Both the position numbers and the translations under genes were made by a program. A DNA stretch of 64,000 bases from Pelomyxa schiedti (Eukaryota > Evosea > Pelobiontida > Pelomyxidae). The notes below the pieces were generated by a model that had not been told where the DNA came from, made no database searches, and saw only the letters and a list, made by a program, of their open reading frames with translations. The DNA is taken from the NCBI GenBank assembly GCA_020536535.1, contig JAHLWZ010000824.1:1-64000 (forward strand), read 5' to 3'. This document shows positions 11,601 to 23,103 of the stretch, in pieces. How positions within the stretch are numbered: the first letter of the stretch is position 1; every line of letters begins with the position of its first letter.

Positions 11601-12618
11601 GTTCGATAGAGACATTGGACCCAGGTGAAACGCAACCAAGGGAAAGCTTGAGAATATCTTCTTTATCCTCCTCTAAAAGATAGGCTCCGTTTCCAGAAGC
11701 TATTGCATCATCATACCTAATTTCTACAATGAGTTGAGGACGCATTGATTGAGGAAATACTCACTTTGCCGCTGCTTTCGCCTTCTCCTGGCACGTGCCA
11801 ACGATGGTTTTTCCGTCAATAGTGGCAGATAGCCCACATATGGTTGCCTGATCACTCACAGGAAAGGCAAAAACAACTTCCAGGTAGTCCTTAGATGTGT
11901 TCGCAAAGGTATATGTTATTGTATATGTTGTGACAAGGCCAACTATCTTTCCTTTTATGGCAGTTGTCTGTACAGGGAGGATAATTTGGGAGCCAATTGT
12001 CTCCCAGTCTTCCTCATCACTAACTGGCGATGTCTCTGTTGTGCTGATAGAAGGAACAGATTCCAGAGCGCCTCCTGGTGCAGTTGTAGTTGCAGTTTCA
12101 AGTGACGTGGATGCCGCAGTTGCACGTTTTGTCGCCCTGGAGCGAGGAATGACTTCACCCCTCAAACCTATCCAACGCGGGATAGCTGACAAAATCTGAA
12201 CCAGAGGGGAGACCGGCGGCAGTGCCAGCGTCGCACTAGCACTTGCAACTGGACTTGGAGCAGATTTAGCGGAATCGGAGGAATCAGGTTGGGCTGCGCC
12301 ATTGAGAACCCCGTCGATGAAAGCGAACGCGGACTGGGGAGTAGGTCCTCCGCACTGACGGACGGCACATGCGCAACCGAATTGGCCTCTCCTCTCGAAG
12401 TGTATAACAGATAGTAACTTGTCACTGGGAATAGAGTATGTAAATTTGCCTTGTTGTTTGGTCTTGGCAGCGATTGTGCGGCTCGTTTCTGATAAAGAGG
12501 TGGACCCGGTTTGCTTCACTATTGTTACAGTTTCGCTGTGTTGTTTTTCTGTCGAGGATGCACTACCCGGTTTTGGTGTGTAAGCAAAGTGCCCCCAATA
12601 CAATACACCGTAAGACAT
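8697..12618 (-). CDS. VIT-VWA domain protein with an internal R-SNARE coiled-coil motif
   Basis: The ATG is at 12618. The VIT domain spans about 11950-11500, including VVFAFPVSDQATICGL and an IASGNGAYLLE motif, interrupted N-terminally by a Ser/Ala/Pro-rich insert. The VWA domain (about 11020-10180) has an intact MIDAS start, DRSGSMGGS, then GGTELLAPL and VIVITDGEVSDTDS. After the VWA domain comes the region typical of VIT-VWA proteins (QIIDLSCKYGVMSSLTSF, near 9920). A synaptobrevin-type SNARE motif follows (about 9660-9490), with IMADNIDSMLSRGEKLDLL and the zero-layer Arg present. A Ser-rich and Gln-rich linker leads to the usual VIT-VWA C-terminal module (LLQRADGSWD, EEIWATLLVI, then EAEWQMLSGKAESW), with the stop at 8697. 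Introns are 45-80 bp. No membrane anchor follows the SNARE motif. Confidence 0.82.
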
Positions 12619-12882
12619 TCTTTTGTATTATCGAGTACGTTGTATCGGGTGCCGGCGTATTTAACGGTTGGCCAACGAATGGTTTCTCGATGGATACTAA
12701 GAATTGAACAAAAAGGGGGTGGCACCGAGAACCCTCTCCTACAATCAACTGTCCCACTTCGGTAAAACGCAGTACGCTTAGTACAACACAGTAAGAAAAC
12801 GGATGGTGCATCGATGAGCCTGGTCCCGGGAATTGGTCCTTTGAGAGTCTAGGATCTTGAAAAAAAAACAAAAAAGCCGAAA
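12619..12882. promoter_or_regulatory. Divergent intergenic region (VIT-VWA / GH25)
   Basis: Start codons of two oppositely oriented genes lie 264 bp apart, so both promoters must be here. I see no clear TATA box or repeat. Confidence 0.4.
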
Positions 12883-13772
12883 ATGAAACGTCGGTTGGTA
12901 ACGGGCTTTTTGCTGGTGTGTCTGTGGGTGGGAATAAGCGAGTGTGTCACAGGGGTGGACATCTCCCTCTACGCGGAAGTTCAACCAAGCGATTGGGAGT
13001 GCTTGTACAAAAACGGGTTCCGATTCGCCACTGTTCAGTGCTGGAACTGCGGGTACTATTTCGGAGAGGACACCGCGTACGCCGTTCAGACCGCGTGGGA
13101 CGCCGGATTCGAGGCTGTGGATGTTTACGTGTTCATGGCTCCAAAGTGCATCCACAATTCAAATGCAACTTTGGTGAGTTTAAAAGTCCACTCTGGGGTG
13201 GAAACACTTACGGAAAAGATATCTAATACTTGGCTCAGGTGGTGGACTGGATATATGGAAATCTTACTGCTCAGGCAATAAATTACGGAAAGATCTGGTT
13301 TGATATTGAAGAGTGCCCTTCAGTAAGTTATTATGTATCTTACTATTTTTCCAACACTCCTTTTTTCCCTAGTCATCTTGCTGGCAATCAACTTCCGCAA
13401 ATGCTCAGTACATGCACGAGGCTGCAAAACGAGCCGATTCTCTAGGAATGACAGTTGGATTCTACTCTTCCGTGTACGAATGGGGAGTGGTGATGGGTAG
13501 TGACGCCTCTTTTTCAAGTTATCTTCAGTGGTATGTAAACTCTGTTTTCTTTTGCACATTTTCACATATGTTCAGGTATGCTCACTGGGATGAGGTAGAA
13601 TTCCACGACAATGGATAAAACTGCTAATTTTGTTTCCTAGAACCCAAGCTTTTCTGACACACCAAAATACAATAACTACGGTGGGTGGGTAACACCTTAC
13701 ATGAAGCAATACTGGGATGCAGGACCCTGTTCTGGCATAGACACTGATGTGAACTATCGTGACAATATTTGA
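12883..13772 (+). CDS. Secreted GH25-like lysozyme
   Basis: Five exons fit well: 12883-13173, 13239-13322, 13373-13530, 13576-13594 and 13641-13772. The product is about 227 residues. It starts with a signal peptide (MKRRLVTGFLLVCLWVG) and the GH25 opening GVDIS. The acidic pair characteristic of the active site appears as WFDIEEC, and the chain ends with IDTDVNYRDNI. GH25 enzymes cleave peptidoglycan; in an amoeba this suits digestion of bacteria in the phagosome or outside the cell. Several Cys residues support secretion. The fourth exon is only 19 nt: its donor at 13595 avoids an in-frame stop at 13616. Confidence 0.85.
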
Positions 13773-13824
13773 AGTAAAAAACTTTTTCCGTTCTTCCTTA
13801 TCCATCAAAGTTTTGTCTGGGTGA

Positions 13825-15240
13825 TTAATCGCCAAGGAGAAAGGAGTAACAGCTCGCAATGAAATTCATAGAAGATAGAAGCTTGAAGGTGACAATGTGA
13901 AAACCAGATTCCTCGTCAGTAACGTGAATTGCGTTGAGTCCCTCGTTCACCTGGAACAGCAGGCCACCCTCAGTGAAGGTACTACTGCACAGGCAATAGG
14001 AGGAGAGGTACTTTGTTGTCTTGAGGGGGTGTTCTATGTCTTTGAAATCCCACACGTCATAACAGGCACTGTGTCCACCAAGTTCAAAAGAACAGAAGCG
14101 CGACTCGTCCAGCTGTGCTAGTTCGATGTTATTATCCAGAAAATGTTGCTTGCCGGTCCCCTCCTCTATTGCAGCAAAGGTATCACCAAGGCACAGAACC
14201 AGTGAATGAGCTCCGCCTTGTCTGGTCAATCTGCCAACAAATCTGATAAGAGGCCCTGTTTGTACTGTTTGGGGAACAGTTGAGCTCACCACGACCAATT
14301 CACTTGACGAAAAGGTTTGTGCAAGGTCGACCAAAACAAGTAAATTTGTTTTCAAAGGGTCGTCAGAGAATAGAAGTAAGACACAGTCTTCACAGTGGCT
14401 CCCAAACTGAGGACGGCACTGCTTCCATCTCCTCCCTTTGATAACATCAAGTGAAACAACGATCCTGTTGTGGCTTGGTGGGGCCGTTGAAGTCACTGGG
14501 TTCCTTGGGATTTTGACAATTACAATTTCCCTTGGAACCCAGCTACACCACACCAACCATTTGCCATTGAAACGAGGCCACCTTGGCAGTTCCATATTCG
14601 ACGCCCACAGCGATATCTTGGCGCCCGTCACAATGTCCTGCAAGACCGGGATCCACTTCAGCCTCCTACCGAAAGTCTTGAGCCTCATGCACACCAAGTA
14701 GCTGTGACTTGCGCCAAGAACGGACAGGGGCCTAATCGGCGGGATGTGGAGCACGTCGACCCACCACTTCATATCGTGCGTCACTGTCAGCAGCACAAGT
14801 GACACCCCAAACGTGATGACCGTGGTGCCGCGACTACCATCCAGGGTGACACAGAAGAACCTCACCCTGTTCATCAGCCAGTCCCACAGCAGCCTCAACA
14901 CAAGGGTGCCGCCGCCGATCCCGTAATACTCTCTGGACAGCTGCAGCAGCGGGCATCTGGCACCGCAGCGAGGGTGTGTGCCCGCCGCCAGCCCCATCGC
15001 CTGGCACTTTGCTGTGACTCCCTTGTCTGTTGCCTTCCCTGGTGTTTCTAAGGCAAGGGCAAGTGTATCCGAGGCGCGAGGCAACTTGGCGACCACAAGT
15101 CTGCCCAGGCGCCGCCTCCTCGCCGTCGCCTGTGGGTTGCACGCAACAGTGGGAGCCGTGACCGTTGTTGGTGCGTGGGAGTCGACGTTTTGACCACCGG
15201 TATCGCCGTACCCCCTTTTGTGTTGGAGCTGGTCTGTCAT
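13825..15240 (-). CDS. Intronless 471-residue protein, family with the THPRCGAR motif (copy 1)
   Basis: This is a single uninterrupted ORF in an intron-rich region. Near residue 80 it has LAAGTHPRCGARCP, nearly identical to a segment of the gene at 34976-36454, and related to LPRCGTSS in the gene at 28565-29860. The rest has repeated short beta-strand-like segments (for example SLVLCLGDTFAAI and FQVNEGLNAIHVTDEESG), which would fit a beta-propeller, but I recognise no known family. No signal peptide or membrane segment is evident. The 5' third is more GC-rich than the 3' part. It is divergent from the F-box gene, with only 109 bp between the two ATGs. Confidence 0.75.
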   Translation of the reverse strand: MTDQLQHKRGYGDTGGQNVDSHAPTTVTAPTVACNPQATARRRRLGRLVVAKLPRASDTLALALETPGKATDKGVTAKCQAMGLAAGTHPRCGARCPLLQLSREYYGIGGGTLVLRLLWDWLMNRVRFFCVTLDGSRGTTVITFGVSLVLLTVTHDMKWWVDVLHIPPIRPLSVLGASHSYLVCMRLKTFGRRLKWIPVLQDIVTGAKISLWASNMELPRWPRFNGKWLVWCSWVPREIVIVKIPRNPVTSTAPPSHNRIVVSLDVIKGRRWKQCRPQFGSHCEDCVLLLFSDDPLKTNLLVLVDLAQTFSSSELVVVSSTVPQTVQTGPLIRFVGRLTRQGGAHSLVLCLGDTFAAIEEGTGKQHFLDNNIELAQLDESRFCSFELGGHSACYDVWDFKDIEHPLKTTKYLSSYCLCSSTFTEGGLLFQVNEGLNAIHVTDEESGFHIVTFKLLSSMNFIASCYSFLLGD

Positions 15241-15267
15241 TACGCCGGACGGGGTGTAACGCGAATT

Positions 15268-15318
15268 GGCTGAATATCAACAGACACCGTTGCGGTCTGT
15301 TGATTATTTTATTCCGCC
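15268..15318. repeat. Short (51-bp) TIR element copy in a divergent promoter
   Basis: The sequence GGCTGAAT...CAACAGAC, eight central bases, then GGTCTGTTGATTATTTTATTC forms a near-perfect hairpin. It has the same ends as the 88-bp copies but lacks most of the core and has a small deletion in the left arm. It occupies almost half of the 109-bp gap between two divergent start codons. Confidence 0.78.
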
Positions 15319-15349
15319 CATTAGAGATGATGCTGCAACGAAAAGCGAA

Positions 15350-16653
15350 ATGCCGTCCCAACAACAAAATAAACCCCAGGTCGTTGCAGATCTATTGTTG
15401 GGTTTGATTCGTCAACATAGATATCTATGCAGGACACATACAGAGACCGGTAACAAACGTGGTAGGAACGATGACGAGCAAATCAGCAGCGGAGACAATA
15501 CTAGTAGTAACTGCGAATCATGCTCAAAGAAACCGCGTGTGGACTTACCTTGTGTTCGCAAACATGACGCGATGGCCCAGGCAACTGTATCGCTTGCCTT
15601 TGCTTACTTGGACAGTTTGGCATTCAAAGCGGAGCAGGTATTTTGAATACTGTTGGAAATAATTCATAACTTAGGTTCACTGTCAAAGAACACGAAGGTG
15701 GTTACAAGCGAAATCGAGCAATTGACGGAACTGGAAGGCTATGTGACAAAAAAGATCAAAGACAAGATAGCCGAATTGAAGGAGCAAGCACAGAGAAATC
15801 TAACGGTAGTTCCAATTTAGGCTTTGTTTGTAACACTCAGCTTTTTCTCAGAACTCACTCGAGAAGCTCCTAACCCTCAACGGCACTCAGTTTTCTGAAA
15901 AACAGACAGTAATTCATTCTAACTCCTTTGATGCCCTCATAACTCACTTCCTTGAAGCTCTTGTACCCTAGAGGCTGGATCCTGGAGGAGTTAGATCGTA
16001 CCTTGGAAAACACACTCAGTAACATTTCCATTGTCTCTGGTACGAGTGCCAAGCAAACCCTTTCTCAATTAACACAAATAGGAACACGCATTTTAGACCT
16101 TCCCCACCATATTTTGGTGCATATTGTGGAGTACTTACCCCCCAAATCTGTTCTGGCTGCTCGCTTGGTGTGCCTTGACTTCTGGACTGCTGTATGTGAA
16201 GGTTTGGGTTCCTTTAATGTCACTGAACAATTTAACCGTTCTTAAACAGCCACAAGAACTGAATGTACATTGGAAACGTTGGTTGAGAGATATGGGGAAG
16301 TTTGGCAGCTCATGGATTGCTGCACTGTTAGTACCCCCACGGCAGACTTCTGGTTCCAGGTTACAGTGCAGTCAACCGGCTTCACTGTTAAGTATTGGGC
16401 TGAGGAAATGAAGCTCTATGCACAAGCCAAGCACTTCGCAATAGAGATAACGGACTCACGTCACAAGAAGACTCTGGCACAACAGGAGTTTGTGGCACCA
16501 GCCTCTGAGCAGGCGGAAACAGGCCACGGCACAGTAGATATGATACCCCTGAGTCTGGAGTCCTGGTGCAGCAAAGTACCCAGCAAGTTCCATCTCAGAA
16601 TCGATGTTACAGACCACTTTGCTGAAAACTCCCGCCTCAGACCCCTTGATTGA
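15350..16653 (+). CDS. F-box protein with an N-terminal coiled coil
   Basis: The N-terminal exon (MPSQQQNKPQ) leads to LAFAYLDSLAFKAEQ. A coiled-coil exon follows at 15676-15807 (VTSEIEQLTELEGYVTKK). The F-box lies at about 16085-16200: ILDLPHHILVHIVEYLPP followed by VLAARLVCLDFW. The last exon (16252-16653) holds a C-terminal domain with FAIEITDSRHKKTLAQQ and FHLRIDVTDHF, probably the substrate-binding part. Intron splicing joins the frames cleanly. F-box proteins recruit substrates to SCF ubiquitin ligases via Skp1. The gene has a degraded tandem copy downstream and a third C-terminal fragment at 26425. Confidence 0.75.
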
Positions 16654-16969
16654 TTGATCGGTGGGAAAACACAAAACGGGAAAAACGAAAGATTGGAAGA
16701 AAGAACATTCTGGCAAAAACTGAAAACTGTCACCAGTTCCCAGCAAACTTACAAGTTGTAGTGAAGTGACCTGAATTTTGGATAGATTCTAATCACGCCG
16801 GAGTGTCACAAAAGTGGTATATTTTTTTGGCATTTAGTCATTCTGTAAGCAGCGAGATCTATGCGGGCCTCCAGAGCCAACACAGATCCTTTGCATACAA
16901 ACCAAGCTGGAAACGACAATGAACAAGACAGCAGCCGCATAGTCACTACTACTAACAACAATCCCCCAC

Positions 16970-17993
16970 GATGGCTCCTGAACAGGCCCGTGAGCCGTGC
17001 CCCAAGAAACCACGTGAGGAAGTATCCTTCATTCACTGCCATGATGACGTGGCCAAGTCAACTGTATCACGTGCCTTTGCTTACTTGGATAAACTTGCCT
17101 TTGAGGCCGAAACGGTTAATGGTCAACCTTGTAATTAAATCTAACATGACTTCTCACTTTTCAGAGCACAAGGAGGTTACTAGCGAAATTGAGGAGTTAC
17201 AGGAACTTAAATCACACGTGAATGAAGCTATAGACGTGAAGATAGCTGAATTGAAAAGTAAAGCACAAGGAAATCTCCAGGTATCATCAGAACTGGTTTT
17301 GTTTGGTTAACTCATGAGAAATAGAACTCACTTGAGAAACTCAGGAACCTCAATGGTGTGTTTTCTGAAAAGCAAACAGTAATTCAACTTTATCGTATTT
17401 TTTGCACTGAAGGGATTTTATCCGAAGCTCTTTTACCATAAAGACTGGATACTTAATCAGCTACATCAAGCCTTGAAAAACACCCTCAGTCACATTTTCA
17501 TTGTCAGTGGTATGTGCTCAACAACCCTTTTGAAGTTAACAGAAAATAGGAACTCACATTTTGTCCCTTCCCCACCTCGTTTTGGTGCAAATTGTTGGGT
17601 ATTTACCCCGAGAGTCAATATTGGCTGTCCGCTCCGTGTGCTTTGACTTTTGGAAGGCTGTCTGTGAAGGTTTTTACCCTATTAATTAACAACTGTGACT
17701 GTTAACTTGGTCACAAACAGCGACAAGACATGCCGTTACATTGTGTACTTCTGTTGCAAGGCAGGACAACTCTTGGCTGCTCATTGATTACAACGGTGCA
17801 TGTACTCCAACAGCTGACTTTGTATTCAGTATTAGTGCGGAAACCAAAAATGTTGCGACCCTAAAAAAAGTGCACTGACGATTTGTTCCCTGGTGGCGAC
17901 CCCGAACACGACACATTGGACGGAGTAATGGACGCACTCCACAGACAACGAATTGACTACTACTTGAGATACGCCAATGTACGAGAACAATGA
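16970..17993 (+). pseudogene. Degraded tandem copy of the F-box gene
   Basis: Exon order and sequence follow the upstream F-box gene: CPKKPR, AFAYLDKLAFEAE, VTSEIEELQELKSHVN, an F-box (LSLPHLVLVQIVGYLPRES, 17567-17670) and TPTADF. Upstream homologous sequence (16861-16969) contains stops in the expected frame. In the last exon the frame ends at 17878 after a run of seven A; the C-terminal part resumes in another frame (from about 17880 to TGA at 17991), and about 35 codons found in the parent, including YAQAKHFAIEITDS, are missing. This supports a decaying copy, though an unusual splice is not excluded. Confidence 0.65.
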
Positions 17994-17995
17994 CA

Positions 17996-19933
17996 TCAAT
18001 TTAAGCGGGATACTTTTACAAGGGCCCCAAATATATCCTCAGGTGTATCTCCACCCCTGTCGGCAGATATTGGAGCAATAAAATTGCTTAAATCTGTTGT
18101 TATCCACAAGATGGAGGGAAAAAAAAATATCTCGAGGAAGGTACCAGTTACACTCTCTGTAAAATCCAGAGTTTGGAATCTGTTCGTGTCAGTAATATCA
18201 CGGTATCCCACAAAGGCGAATCTCTTTGTAGAATTCGGTAGCCGAGCAGATATCTCTGTGGCCAAAGAGTTTACAATAGCTTTGGTGTTGTTCAGCCAGT
18301 GGCTCTTTGAGCCGGTGGCGTTATGAAAAGATAAATTTTGGCATTAGTAACTTACCATGGCAAAAGCAATATCTACTGAGCTGGAGTTGGGAGAAAAAAT
18401 TTGGGCCACAGGCCTGTGACCTGAAAGTGATAAAATGAGAAAAATGGGAAGTATTGAAAGGAATCACTTGGAGAGAAATATATCTGAGTGGGAAAACGAG
18501 CTTCACGACAACACACAAAAACTACTGCAGCTGTCCCACCGTAATTTGATATCCCTAAAAATGCATTACTTAATTGGAGAGTTTCTTGGATGTACCTGAA
18601 GAAACACATTGGGGGAATCAGTGAAGCTCACATCACGACTTTCAGACCACAAAATGGGGATTTGGGCAGTCTCTTGTGTACTTGAAATTGGCTTTGAGAC
18701 TGACCCTATTTTTTTATGATACAGTGGTCAAAGTTTAGTGCATCTCCTGCTCTTATCAGAGTATCAAAAACATTGTCACAGAACTCAACACCTCCAATAA
18801 CGATCTGCTGAAGCCTCCAACAAGAAAAATTCTAGACAGTCCCACAAGCACTGGTGGTAATAACAACTCCCGAGGTGCCATGACTTTTTCAAAGCATGCA
18901 GTAATGAGACTAAGTACTAATGAACCCTGACCCTGGTCGAAGTCTAGCCCTGTATTGGACTGTGTGTTGTAGTGCTGAATCAGATCCAAAATGGGAGTTT
19001 GTGTAGGCCCCCTCCTGTATAGATATCCCGCAATATTAATCGTTACAGACTGCACTGTTTCATTTGGCTTTCTGTTGGCTTTTATCCTCTTTTTCTGGTA
19101 AGTTTCTATCAAGTTGAATTGAGTTACCTCGATTGCCTGCATTATCTCACAAAGAACGTTGGAGGATTGCAGTTGAGTTATTTCATTGGCCCCAAAAAGC
19201 TGTGTGAATTGGATAAATGTTCCAGTTTGAAAAAGGTGCACATACATTCTTGAAAATAGAAGGTTTTATCAGTTCCTTTACTCCATTGGTACCCACAATT
19301 TGATGTACTATTATATCCACAGTACCTCCTCCAGTGTCAATAACCATATCTGGAAACAAGGTAATGCCATCTTAGCCTTACCAAATACATCTTGGGAACC
19401 ATTCCTGTGTTAGTAGTGTAACCTACTTGGAAATCTATGTAGAGGCAAAAAAAATGCTTGAGCTGTTGTTGGGCAACTTTGGGGGTCAAACCAACTCTCT
19501 ACCCAAAAAACACAAGAAAATTCTGGATCTGGTCTGGATGGTGTCAAAATCGTGTCGAATGAGAAGGTAGTACAGAGCTGTGAGCAGTGTTTCCCTTGGT
19601 TCCCAGTGAAAAAGGAGGCTGGGACTGAGGAAACCCAAAAGTGGTGGTAACTGGACGGGTGCCAGAAAAAAAAAGTACAATTTTCTGGCACCCAGACCAG
19701 ATTGTATCATTCTCCTAAATTGATTACAAAAAACCTGTTGGGGTATGTGGTAGTGCATAAGAAGTTGTGGCATGATAGTTTCGAGGTCTAACACATCCAC
19801 AGTCACCATTGTCCCAAAATATAACATTGGCTCCACATTTCAACACCCCAAATCCTCTTCCACCAAAGCTTTCTTCTGAAAATTAGAATTCCACAAGGGG
19901 TAATCTCTTCTCTGGTGAAGTAAGACCATACAT
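17996..19933 (-). CDS. HSPA12-like Hsp70-family ATPase joined to a VWA segment, C-terminus short
   Basis: From 19370 the minus strand reads MVIDTGGGTVDIIVHQI, the phosphate-2 motif of HSPA12-like proteins. A helical region follows (AIEVTQFNLIETYQKKR, about 19120) and then RIFLVGGFSRS (about 18820). Further exons lead into a VWA domain of the alpha-kinase-associated type: VDIAFAMDATGSKSHWL (MIDAS, about 18390-18300), FAFVGYRDITDTNRF (18220) and GGDTPEDIFGA (about 18030). It then stops at 17996, where the family usually continues, and abuts the F-box copy. The phosphate-1 part at the N-terminus (19460-19930) is poorly resolved. It may be one fused gene or two adjacent ones. Confidence 0.55.
19651..19700. 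repeat. Small 50-bp foldback sequence
   Basis: CTGGACGGGTGCCAGAAAA and TTTTCTGGCACCCAGACCAG are inverted repeats separated by about 11 bases. It lies in the HSPA12-like gene, probably in an intron. Confidence 0.7.
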
Positions 19934-19936
19934 TTT

Positions 19937-22900
19937 ATGCAACAACTCAGAAAGAGAAGATTGAAGACTGTGCACAAATTGACTGAAGGTGTGCTCAGGG
20001 CAGCTGCTCATTGGTCATATGACCAGCTGAAAGCAGCTGAAAAAAACTGTTATTTCATTCGAGTGTCACTGAGGAGCAGAGTTTATTTTCTGAGTTGTTA
20101 CACAACTTCAGTGCCAAAACCACCAAAAAAGGGTACAACAGTTTTTTTTTTGTTTTAACTGTTTATAGCTATCTGGGGATTTCTCATTTCTCTTCTAAAT
20201 TGCTGGTGACATTACAAGCTGCACTGCATCTCACTGACACAGACCTACAGCTTGCAGGAAAGTCATCTGCAAATGCACAAAAGAAAGCCATCTCTGACTG
20301 GGCTGCAAAAACTGGAAACATGGAAACAACAAAAACAGCAGTGGCTTCTATCAAAGAAAAGCAAGCACAAGCTGTTCCTCAGCACCAGCCACACAAACAC
20401 AGACCTTCAGCTTCACAAGTGGCACCCATTCCCAAGGAGACTGCCACAGCACCTCAGCCAAAACGACCCCGAAAGCGGACCACATGTTAGTAACTGATTT
20501 CGCAGAATGGTACAATCTACAGCGTGGTGTCAAAAACCAAGAAATTGGAGTTATTTGACCCCCAAACTTGAGCAACCCAGGTACGATGCAAAGGAGTTGT
20601 ATGTAGTCAATATTATTTTTTGCACCTATTTTTTTAAAAAAAACCGTTTAATCGTCCTTACTGTCCTGTAGGCTTTAGTACCTCACAACGATTTGATGAT
20701 AGTGACGAAGAAGTTCGCGACCAACGTTGACCCGAGACATGGACTATAATACCACCAGATAGACCCAAACCAACACCAGCAGCAGTACCATGTGGTGTTG
20801 TTTTCTCATGGGGTGCTGGTTCTCACGGCCAACTCGGTCACGGTGACTCGGTAGAGAGGCATGTATAGGCTCCTCTTTTGTTAGTATTCTTTATTTTTTA
20901 TTTTTAATTTTTTTTTGGTTGTGGGTGATAGGTACCGGTGTATTGAATCTTTTTTTTTTTTTTTTTTGCTATTTATTTGTATTTTCTCATTTTTTTATGT
21001 ACAGGCAGTGCCCAGCACTTGTTTCTACGTTATTTTCATCTAGGACACCCGCACAAGCTGTATCATGTGGGGGTGCTGTTACTTTGATTTTATCTGCTGC
21101 GGGTGAGGTTTTTTCTTGTGGCGGAGGTGGCAGCAGCGGACCATCACCTACTCCCACTTTCACACCAACTCCTACCCCTTCTGCAACTAAATCCACACCC
21201 CCTACAAAATCCACTCCTGCAACAAAATCGGCACCTAAGAGTGCATCTTCTGCTCAGGCAAACGCTGCAACACCTTGGGCTTGCCAAGAGAAGCCCATCC
21301 CCTGGCCTGTAGTGGGGTATGGTATTACCCCTTGCTTTTGTTGTGCTAATTTCCAATTAGTTTATATGGTCATGTAATAGCTGAAATTGCATGCGGAGGT
21401 ATGCACTGCCTTGCAATTGAGGCATCCCCTGTGAATGATGTGTGGATGTGGGGTGAAATTTGCGGCAAGCCAGTTGCTCCTACTGTTGTTCAATCACTGC
21501 ATCCATCACCAGAAACACTGTCACGTCCTGCCCACATCAGTGCTGGTGGAGCTTTTTCTGTAGTTGTTTGCTCTGATGACAGTGCATTTTCATGGGGCAC
21601 AAATTCCAAAGGGCAATTAGGATTGGGTGACACTAAAGTGCGCTCCTTCTTTTCAGAAACCGAGGATCCAGTCTCAACAATAATAGGATAGAGAAACTCC
21701 TCAGCAAGTAAGGCTTGCCCAGCCAATTAGGAAAGCATCGTGTGGTGGGCAACACGTGGCATATTTGACTGAAATTGGGGCCGTTTTTACTTGTGGTTCA
21801 AATAGGTATATGAGTAAGTGTAATTGGGCGACCGAAGATAACAAATAGGTTCGGACAGCTTGGACTTGGTGATGTGATTGACAGAACAACTCCTCAGCCA
21901 GTTACCTTGACCCCAGGAACCCCTGCCATAGAAATTATTGCTTGTGGTGATAATCACACTCTTCTTGCCACTGTGCCAACCTCCAACGCAATGGGACTCT
22001 ATAACATGGTACTAGCAATGGGAAGAAGAGGGCAGTGCGGCATCAATGTTGACCAAAATATCCTCATTCCAACATGTGTTATTGCAGTACTACTTAGTGG
22101 AATGATAGTTAATGCAGACCACTTGAGACTTTCAATACTGAGTTGTGTGCAAATGCTGACCGGGTTGTATCAATGGCAGGCAATGGAGCATTTAGTGCAG
22201 CACACAGTGCGATAGTTACAGATGCAGGAAGACTGTTACCCTGTGCCTGTTTTGAATTTTAAATTTGACCTATCACAGGTACACTTTTGGATCCAGTAAA
22301 AATGGGCAATGCGGCCAGTTTTTGAAACAAGATTATTCCGTTCCAACCCTTGTTGAGGCGTTTGAAAGGGCTCACACCAACATTAAATCTGTACACCAAT
22401 TCTCAGCAATTCAGCTCACCAAAGTTGTAGGTATCCTGTGGATGGATGCATGCCGCAGCAGTGTCAGGTGGCTCTAGTTCAATGACTAGGATCTCTCATC
22501 AGCAGCAGTTGATTTTTGGAGACTTTTTGCATCCCTGTCGAAGTTATTCGAGATACTTTAGCTTACCTGTGTGCCAAAGCTTGTTCTATTCTAAGTAAAG
22601 GAAAGAAGTAACATTGCACAGGATCTTATTTCCCTTGGTCGAACAAGCAGTGCGTTCAGAGTACTAGCTTCTTCTAACGAACTTTGGAAGAGGCTTTTCC
22701 TCAAGTTCTTCTTTTTTATCTCTCCTTTGTGTGAGTTACTCTTGTAGAGATATTAGATTTCCGCCCAACCTGGAATGGGAAACCAGAGAACTTTCCTCTC
22801 CAAATAGACGGATCTGCAAAATTGCACAAGAATTGATTCCAGAAAACCTGTACTTCACAATTATTGAATAATCTTTTCATTCAAAGCAAATAAGGGCTTC

Positions 22901-22969
22901 CGGGTCAAGTTCACTAAAAGACCAAGAGATATGGAAGCTGAGATACCTGATGAACCACCCATCAACTAA
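19937..22969 (+). CDS. RCC1-repeat protein with a C-terminal F-box
   Basis: The N-terminal region is Lys/Ala-rich (RPSASQVAPIPKE) and ends in a basic stretch, PKRPRKRTT, that could be a nuclear signal. RCC1 repeats follow: SWGAGSHGQLGHGD (20805), FSWGTNSKGQLGLGD (21590), FGQLGLGD (21850) and YTFGSSKNGQCGQF (22285), with low-complexity Thr/Pro-rich insertions (21150-21260). After the propeller, 22540-22690 reads PVEVIRDTLAYL and, across a short intron, FRVLASSNELWKRLF, the two halves of an F-box. The chain ends at 22969. An apparent in-frame TGA at 20728 falls inside a plausible 54-bp intron. It is likely a substrate adaptor for an SCF ligase. The start codon is uncertain. Confidence 0.7.
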
Positions 22970-23103
22970 CCCTTACTATGAGAGGTTGACATCACATCAG
23001 GTCTAGTGACAATTTTAATCAATTTAGATTGAGGAACAGAGATGATGATGAGGCTCGGAGGCCGTCTCTCCTTTCACGAGCTGCGTCGGCCACTGCATCA
23101 ACT

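Noticed and set aside
13595-13640. Apparent stop or non-canonical splice site in the lysozyme gene
   Set aside because: An earlier canonical donor (GTAGAA at 13595) gives a clean in-phase junction.
20720-20735. In-frame TGA in the RCC1/F-box gene suggested recoding or selenocysteine
   Set aside because: A 54-bp intron with GTGACG donor and CACCAG acceptor removes it and keeps the frame.
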